A DNA stretch of 25,562 nucleotides, from the NCBI GenBank assembly GCA_910587555.1, contig CAJULV010000057.1, positions 1 to 25,562 of the forward strand. Reading direction: 5' to 3'. This document shows, piece after piece, positions 23,306 to 25,562 of the stretch. The notes beneath the pieces are model-generated. The model had not been told where the DNA came from, searched no databases, and worked only from the letters and a program-made list of their open reading frames with translations. A program made the translations under genes and the position numbers. The stretch comes from an uncultured Acetatifactor sp. GTDB taxonomy: Bacteria > Bacillota > Clostridia > Lachnospirales > Lachnospiraceae. Within the stretch, counting starts at the first letter, position 1. Every line of letters starts with the position of its first letter.

Positions 23306-23989
23306 CTATTCCGTTCTCTTCTCCTGTTTCAGGCTGAGAATCAGGAATAAAACAGCCTGTGCACAGCCTCCCATCAGAAATACAATCCAGGTAACATCCC
23401 AGCGCAGCGTCACAAAACTGATGATGAAATACAGCATCAGCGTCACAAGCCAAATGATGGCGCTGACGGAATACTTCAGGGCCTTTTCCCTGCTTCTGGC
23501 ACGCCGGGCCTCCTGGTAGGATTCCACCATGTTCATCTCCCCTTTGTTGTAATTCGGATACATATTTGCTGCATACACCAGTATACAGGTAGGCGCAATA
23601 CACAGCAGCCCTGCCCCAATCAGACCAAGCAGCCCTATCTCCGGTATCTTGTAAAAGAATGCTTCCGAAATATACATCCAGGCGATCAGTGCCACCCCTG
23701 CAAAAATGTAGAGTCCTATGGCCAGGGCCTTAAGCAGAGCTTTCTTCTTCCGATCCTCCGCAGACAAATACAGATCCGGTTCCTCCAATTCGCGAAACAG
23801 CTCCGTCACATCCCCTATGGATGCAATGACCATCTGCCAGGCGTCCTCCTGGGAATATCCTTCGGCAATGAGATCCTGGTACTTCTCTATGGTATTCTGG
23901 GCCATTTCCTCCTTCAGCTCCATGGCCTTCCTGGTTCTGGGAGCCTTCGCAAACAGCTCCTTTATATGTTGTCTGATCTTCTCTTCCAT
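23306..23989 (-). CDS. DUF1700/HAAS-domain membrane protein
   Basis: A 227-residue protein. Residues 1-70 are the helical HAAS-type domain (MEEKIRQHIKELFAKAPRTR, then EMAQNTIEKYQDLIAEGYS and MVIASIGDVTELFRELE), which in related systems pairs with PadR regulators. Four membrane spans follow (about 86-110, 117-142, 168-187 and 194-216). ATG 23989 is chosen for the GGGAGAGG site just upstream; 22 more codons are open before it but look like untranslated spacer. It lies 109 bp after the PadR gene and 18 bp before the DUF4097 gene. Confidence 0.88.
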   Translation of the reverse strand: MEEKIRQHIKELFAKAPRTRKAMELKEEMAQNTIEKYQDLIAEGYSQEDAWQMVIASIGDVTELFRELEEPDLYLSAEDRKKKALLKALAIGLYIFAGVALIAWMYISEAFFYKIPEIGLLGLIGAGLLCIAPTCILVYAANMYPNYNKGEMNMVESYQEARRARSREKALKYSVSAIIWLVTLMLYFIISFVTLRWDVTWIVFLMGGCAQAVLFLILSLKQEKRTE

Positions 23990-24098
23990 GCTTTTCCTCT
24001 CCCTTTTCTTCTTTCTTTGGATCTTTTGCAACCGTTCAGTACCCTGTCTGAACATTTCCCTTTTTCAGGCCTCCCGAAAGATTTTCTTCCGCGCCCTG

Positions 24099-24422
24099 CT
24101 ACTTCAGCAGCCTGTCAATGTCTGCCTTGGCCTCTTCCCAGTCCCGCTTATAAACCTGGTAGGCTCTGCGCCCCTCTTCCGTAATGGAATAATAGCGTCT
24201 CCGGGCGCCCACCGTCTCGTCTCCCCAATAGGTGCGTATGTATCCCGCCTGCTCCAGTCTGCGGAATGCGGAATACAGGGTGGCTTCCTTCAGCTCACAG
24301 CGGTTATCTGTCTTTTTCATAATGTCTTTGTTGATCTGGTAGCCATAACTATCTTGCTCCAGAAGATGCGCCAAAATAATGGCTTCCGTGTGTCCCCGTA
24401 AAATATCGGAGGTAATCGACAT
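24099..24422 (-). CDS. PadR-family transcriptional regulator
   Basis: A 107-residue winged-helix repressor of the short PadR class: LRGHTEAIILAHLLEQDSYG, then ELKEATLYSAFRRLEQAGYI as the recognition region, a wing at ARRRYYSITEEGRRAY, and a C-terminal dimerization helix. A strong AAGGAGGAG site precedes ATG 24422. It is first in an operon with the DUF1700 and DUF4097 genes. The promoter at 24446-24474 carries a dyad over its -35 box, so autorepression is likely. Confidence 0.93.
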   Translation of the reverse strand: MSITSDILRGHTEAIILAHLLEQDSYGYQINKDIMKKTDNRCELKEATLYSAFRRLEQAGYIRTYWGDETVGARRRYYSITEEGRRAYQVYKRDWEEAKADIDRLLK

Positions 24423-24445
24423 AGGTTCTCCTCCTTTCTGAATAT

Positions 24446-24479
24446 ACTATATCTCAACATACCTCACCTGTCAAGGTAT
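24446..24479 (-). promoter_or_regulatory. PadR operon promoter with candidate PadR operator
   Basis: Minus-strand TTGACA (24469-24474), a 17-base spacer and TATAGT (24446-24451). A perfect dyad ATACCT (24459-24464) / AGGTAT (24474-24479) with a 9-base centre overlaps the -35 element. The promoter is read directly; the operator role is inference. Confidence 0.7.
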
Positions 24480-24717
24480 ATTTTTTATTGAAATATATTT
24501 TCTGAAATATTCTCTCGCCCATGCAACAGGCCTGTGATAAAATATTACCTGAATCTATCCGAATCCAACAAGAGATGTAAGGAAAAAGGAACGGCATTCT
24601 ACGCGGGCCTTCCGGGAACTGCATGGAACAACCCCGTCATGTGCCCGAAAAACAGGCGTAACCCTGAGAACCTATCCGCCGATCTCTTTCTTACTAAAAA
24701 TGAAAGGCGGAAATGAG

Positions 24718-25205
24718 ATGCAATTTAGAATCGAGAAGAAGGAAAGTTTTCAGATCATGGGATTGTCCGGCTATGATTCTGCCGAAAAAGAAGGCAGCCT
24801 GACCCCGCTTTGGAATAAGTTTATGAAAGAATACGATCCAAAGCTGTGGAATAACGGCCGCCCAAGTTATTACACAGAACCCTTTTATCAAGTCAGCGCA
24901 TATTTCTGTACGCCCGGAAGCGATAAGGTAAAAACCATAATCGGCGCTGAGTACAAAGAGACAAAACCGGAAGGCATTACGCTCTCTGTGGAAACCATTC
25001 CCGCTGCAACCTGGGCTGTCTTTTCCTTTTACGGACAGACTGGCTATGACAAATATGATGAGGCCTATACCAGAATTTTACAGAATGGCTTCCGGCAAGC
25101 CAATACCGACGGGATGAAACAGCTCCCAATCTGGATGTGTACCCCAGCGGGGAAATCAATGAGAATTATACCTGGGAGATCTGGGTGCCCGTTTTACGCA
25201 AGTGA
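24718..25205 (+). pseudogene. GyrI-like/AraC effector-binding domain protein, frameshifted
   Basis: The first ~135 codons give a standalone GyrI-like (AraC effector-binding) domain: MQFRIEKKESFQIMGLSGYD, LWNKFMKEYDPKLWNNG, VKTIIGAEYKE, GITLSVETIPAATWAVFSFYG. Near 25125 the frame breaks; shifting by one base continues LPNLDVYPSGEINENYTWEI then WVPVLRK and a stop at 25205, which is the normal end of such a domain. One missing C in a CCC run near 25122-25126 explains the break. Unshifted, the protein ends at 25239 with an unrelated tail. ATG 24718 has AAGGCGGA upstream. These proteins bind small hydrophobic ligands in relatives. The region before it (24480-24717) shows no gene, only a possible GATAAAAT -10-like stretch near 24536. 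Confidence 0.75.
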
Positions 25206-25562
25206 CCAAAAAAGAGACTTCTGCCAAGATTGCCATTGAAATAGGAAACAGGTGCCTTTTATAACTGATCTATGCCTGTCTTTATAAACCCTATGGCAGG
25301 TATTCCCGGCACACTATTCGCTGGATATACAGCCGGAAATCCTGATCCGTATGGCAAATGTGTTCCGTCAGTTAAAGGCGGATGGGAAACTCCATCATGG
25401 CAGCGGTAGTAACAGAACCGTCTGCGGGCAGTGACTTAGACGTTATGGATGTACCTTGCCGTCCTGAACGAGCTGGCCAGGGAAATCATAAACAACGCGT
25501 TATTTATGCAGGCTCTGGCACTGCGTCTGGCGGGCTATGAATCCGAGGATGGGGACTGGGGG
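25206..25562 (+). other. Unrecognised, apparently decayed coding sequence
   Basis: Short protein-like stretches in three plus-strand frames are each interrupted: LDIQPEILIRMANVFRQLK near 25320-25378, MAAVVTEPSAGSDLDVMD near 25398-25451, and MYLAVLNELAREIINNAL, open from 25449 to the window end. The pattern suggests one or more frameshifted genes, but I cannot name a family. It could also be the beginning of a real gene continuing past 25562. Confidence 0.35.

Noticed and set aside
24534..24716. 60-codon open frame before the GyrI-like gene
   Set aside because: It has no ribosome site and no recognisable motif, and ends at the ribosome site of the next gene; probably chance.

Overview
The window looks like chromosomal DNA of a gut-type Clostridia bacterium, most likely Lachnospiraceae. 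GC content is moderate. Genes begin with strong AGGAGG-type ribosome sites and TTGACA/TATAAT-type promoters. The gene families seen here (PadR/DUF1700/DUF4097 trio, DUF3048 lipoprotein, DUF3810 protein, GH29 fucosidase, MMPL exporter, CAP/SH3 lipoproteins) are typical of that group. This assignment is inference from gene content; there is no 16S gene or other marker.

The left third (1-8220) is accessory DNA piled up downstream of a tRNA-Gly gene. It starts with a MobA/MobL-type relaxase gene broken by a 4-bp tandem duplication. Next comes a decayed DDE transposase whose reading frame runs straight into an IS982-family transposase. After that lie two near-duplicate lipoprotein genes for SH3b+CAP proteins, 2083 bp apart. 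The tRNA-Gly(GCC) 3' end plus its terminator occurs twice as a 72-bp perfect direct repeat (4507-4578 and 8097-8168). These repeats bracket a 3.6-kb island with one CAP gene, a tiny lipoprotein-like ORF, a Cro/CI-type regulator, a hairpin-rich non-coding stretch and a 5'-truncated tyrosine integrase. TGTCTAC-type repeats sit just inside both ends of the island. I read this as a degraded integrative element, probably one of several stacked at the same tRNA site.

The two tRNA-Gly genes (GCC and TCC) share a strong promoter on the minus strand. To their right the chromosome looks ordinary and intact: a DUF3810 membrane protein with an HELAH motif, a DUF3048 lipoprotein and a GH29 alpha-L-fucosidase, each read on the minus strand. 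A TetR-family regulator then faces a two-gene operon: an MMPL/RND transporter whose 3' end overlaps the start of a 1004-residue surface protein. That protein has GLUG-type beta-helix repeats split by a long helical insert, plus a C-terminal membrane anchor. The pairing suggests an exporter working with an anchored surface partner, controlled by TetR; this is the best candidate in the window for an undescribed system.

Further right, minus-strand genes encode a FIST-domain sensor followed by a soluble methyl-accepting chemotaxis protein. The gap between them holds three tandem ~49-bp repeats, each able to fold into a hairpin. A PadR regulator then heads a PadR-DUF1700-DUF4097 operon, with a dyad over its own -35 element. 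The window ends with a GyrI-like effector-binding gene broken by a 1-bp frameshift, followed by unrecognised, apparently decayed coding DNA.
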